DNA of 64,000 nucleotides from Bacillus pseudomycoides (GTDB taxonomy: Bacteria; Bacillota; Bacilli; Bacillales; Bacillaceae_G): positions 1-64,000 of the forward strand of contig NZ_CP064266.1 of assembly GCF_022811845.1 (NCBI RefSeq), written 5' to 3'. A model generated the notes under the pieces. The model searched no databases, was not told the origin of the DNA, and saw only the letters and a list, made by a program, of their open reading frames with translations. Within the stretch, counting starts at the first letter, position 1, and the number at the start of each line of letters is the position of its first letter. Position numbers and translations under genes: made by a program. Shown here one piece after another: positions 62,214 to 64,000 of the stretch.

Positions 62214-64000
62214 TTACTGAATGTCAATAATATCGGCTTCGCCTTTCTTGACATTGCCTTCTTTTTTCAATTCAACTTGTTGTCCTTGCCCTAAATTCGT
62301 AAAAATAATTGGTGTAATAATAGATGGTGCATTTTCTTTTACAAATGCGATATCTACTTTCAATAATGGTTGTCCTTGTTTCACTTTATCACCTTGCGTG
62401 ACAAGTGCTTCAAAACCTTCACCATTTAATTTTACAGTATCAATACCGAAGTGAATTAAAACTTCTTTTCCACCTTCAGATTGAATACCAATTGCATGTT
62501 TAGTTGGGAAGACATTAACAATCTCACCGTCAACTGGAGAAACTACCGTTCCTTCTGATGGCTCAATTGCAAATCCATCTCCCATCATTTTTCCTGAAAA
62601 TACTTGATCAGGTACTTCTGTAATTGGTAGAAGTTTCCCTTCAATTGGAGATACAATTGTTTCATTTGCATCTGCTTTTTGTACAGTTTCTTCTACTTTT
62701 ACAGGTTCTTCTTTTTCAATATGAGGCGTGCGACCTGACATAATATCATGAATTTGTGATTTTAATGTGTCAGATTTTGGTCCAAAAATAGCTTGAATGT
62801 TATTTCCTACTTCAAGCACTCCTGCGGCCCCAAGTTCTTTCAAACGATCTTTGTTTACATTTTTTTGTTCGTTAACTTGAACACGTAAACGTGTAATACA
62901 AGCGTCTAAAGAAGCAATATTCTCTTTACCACCTAGCGCTACTAATACTTCGCGTGGAAGTTCGCCTGCTTCTGTTTTTCCTGCACCATCAGTATCTGTT
63001 GTTACTTCACGACCAGGTGTTTTTAAATCCCATTTGCGGATTGCAAAGCGGAATCCGAAGTAGTAAATAACTGCAAGAATAAGACCTACTACAATTACCC
63101 ACCACCATGGCGTGCGGTTTTGAAGAACACCGAATAACATAAAATCAATTAAACCACCAGAGAATGTCATCCCGATTTTAACACCTAGAATATGCATTGT
63201 CATAAACGATAAACCAGCAAATACAGCATGAATTCCGAATAATACTGGTGCTACGAATAAGAATGAAAATTCAAGCGGTTCTGTAATACCTGTTAAGAAA
63301 GATGTTAATGCAGCAGATCCTAAAATACCAGCTGCTAATTTTTTGTTTTCTGGACGCGCTTCATGATACATTGCTAAAGCTGCTGCCGGAAGACCAAACA
63401 TCATGAATGGATACTTACCTGTTGTAAATGTACCCGCTGTTAATTCTACACCGTCTTTTAACTGTGCCATAAAGATTTTTTGGTCACCGCGAATTAACTC
63501 GCCTGCTGCATTCGTATATTGACCAAATTCAAACCAGAATGGCGAATAGAAAATGTGATGTAGTCCAAATGGAATTAATGAGCGTTCAATTAATCCAAAA
63601 ACAAATGCTGCTAACGTTTTGTTTGCATCAATCATTTGATGTGAGAACGTATTTAAACCACCTTGAATCGTTGGCCAAATGAAACACATTAAAATCCCTA
63701 ATAATAAAGAGAATGCTGCTGTTGCAATCGGTACGAAACGCTTACCTGCAAAGAAACCTAAGTATGATGGCAATTCAATGTTGAAGTATTTATTATAGCA
63801 ATATGCCGCTAATATCCCGACGATAATACCACCGAATACTCCTGTTTGTAGTGTCGGAATCCCTAATACATTTGCATACGCAGGATCAGCAAAACCGATT
63901 TTAACTGGATCAGATCCAGTGCTTGTTACTTTTACTAGCTTGTCTACTTCTAAGAACACACTCATCGTTTTGTTCATAATTAAGTAGCCAACGAATGCCG
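62214..64000 (-). CDS. ptsG: Glucose-specific PTS EIICBA (N-terminus beyond window)
   Basis: The gene continues past the right edge: the frame stays open upstream of the ATG at 63977 (residues AFVGYLI precede it), and the full protein should be near 690 aa. Visible are most of EIIC (IERSLIPFGLHHIFYSPFW, GITEPLEFSFLFVAP), EIIB with the phospho-Cys in SLDACITRLRV, and EIIA with the His in VLIHFGIDTVKLNGEGF. It imports and phosphorylates glucose. B. subtilis ptsG is controlled by GlcT antitermination, but the leader is not in this window. Confidence 0.96.
   Translation of the reverse strand, partial: AFVGYLIMNKTMSVFLEVDKLVKVTSTGSDPVKIGFADPAYANVLGIPTLQTGVFGGIIVGILAAYCYNKYFNIELPSYLGFFAGKRFVPIATAAFSLLLGILMCFIWPTIQGGLNTFSHQMIDANKTLAAFVFGLIERSLIPFGLHHIFYSPFWFEFGQYTNAAGELIRGDQKIFMAQLKDGVELTAGTFTTGKYPFMMFGLPAAALAMYHEARPENKKLAAGILGSAALTSFLTGITEPLEFSFLFVAPVLFGIHAVFAGLSFMTMHILGVKIGMTFSGGLIDFMLFGVLQNRTPWWWVIVVGLILAVIYYFGFRFAIRKWDLKTPGREVTTDTDGAGKTEAGELPREVLVALGGKENIASLDACITRLRVQVNEQKNVNKDRLKELGAAGVLEVGNNIQAIFGPKSDTLKSQIHDIMSGRTPHIEKEEPVKVEETVQKADANETIVSPIEGKLLPITEVPDQVFSGKMMGDGFAIEPSEGTVVSPVDGEIVNVFPTKHAIGIQSEGGKEVLIHFGIDTVKLNGEGFEALVTQGDKVKQGQPLLKVDIAFVKENAPSIITPIIFTNLGQGQQVELKKEGNVKKGEADIIDIQ

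Noticed and set aside
60681..62454. Plus-strand ORFs within ptsI, ptsH and ptsG
   Set aside because: They are opposite-strand shadows of clearly conserved pts genes.
1..64000. tRNA, rRNA, complete IS element or prophage
   Set aside because: I found no cloverleaf-like, rRNA-like or transposase-like sequence; the lone holin is not enough to call a prophage.

Overview
This 64 kb window is chromosomal DNA from a member of the Bacillus cereus group. The evidence is a low-GC Firmicute style (AAAGGAGG-type ribosome sites, frequent TTG/GTG starts, T-rich hairpin terminators), Bacillus-specific genes (ykyA, ykyB, kinB, comJ-nucA, patA, ykwC), a MalL of exactly the length and close sequence of the B. 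cereus oligo-1,6-glucosidase, and several dispersed copies of a repeat that I recognise as the B. cereus-group element bcr1. The species cannot be fixed from the sequence alone. I saw no tRNA, rRNA, CRISPR array or complete insertion sequence.

Layout. 0-8.7 kb: the 5' part of a dienoyl-CoA-reductase-type SDR, a Tat-type metallophosphoesterase, the polyphosphate pair ppx-ppk, ykyB, the lipoprotein ykyA and a lone phage-type holin. 9-11.4 kb: a 14-TM drug exporter followed by a PadR regulator. 11.8-14.4 kb: a cobalamin riboswitch controlling the B12-independent methionine synthase metE. 14.4-20 kb: competence genes comJ-nucA, a coiled-coil DUF3967-like protein, sporulation kinase kinB and patA. 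19.7-34 kb: a maltodextrin regulon (malR, mdxEFG, nplT, malL, msmX) whose promoters carry AAACGTTT-type cre/MalR-like operators. A type VII secretion-like toxin/immunity island (about 26.7-30.7 kb) sits between nplT and malL. 34-45 kb: a patchwork of small membrane proteins, lipoproteins, two broken genes, a thiolase, a NUDIX protein, a zincin protease, a PadR/HAAS unit with three evenly spaced operator-like palindromes, and 3-hydroxybutyrate dehydrogenase. 45.4-53.3 kb: the methionine salvage pathway (mtnKA, mtnU, mtnE, mtnWXBD) under two SAM (S-box) riboswitches. 53.5-60 kb: ykwC, a serine hydrolase, a PAS-GGDEF protein, a nitroreductase and a spore-coat-like RD-repeat protein. 60-64 kb: ptsG-ptsH-ptsI, with ptsG running off the end.

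How the genes work together. Sulfur metabolism is represented twice: metE makes methionine when B12 is scarce, and the mtn genes recycle methylthioribose from polyamine and SAM metabolism. In this genome mtnA, the second salvage step, carries an in-frame TGA at codon 13, so the cycle may be interrupted. The mal cluster imports maltodextrin (MdxEFG with the MsmX ATPase) and cleaves it in the cytoplasm (NplT, MalL).

The most interesting region is the island inside the mal cluster. It encodes a possible secretion chaperone, a WXG100/LXG-like protein with a glycine-zipper C-terminus, a polytopic membrane protein and a DUF4176 protein. Downstream lies a second, decaying copy of the membrane-protein/DUF4176 unit, preceded by a copy of the island's own promoter. 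The architecture suggests a membrane-acting contact toxin with duplicated immunity genes.
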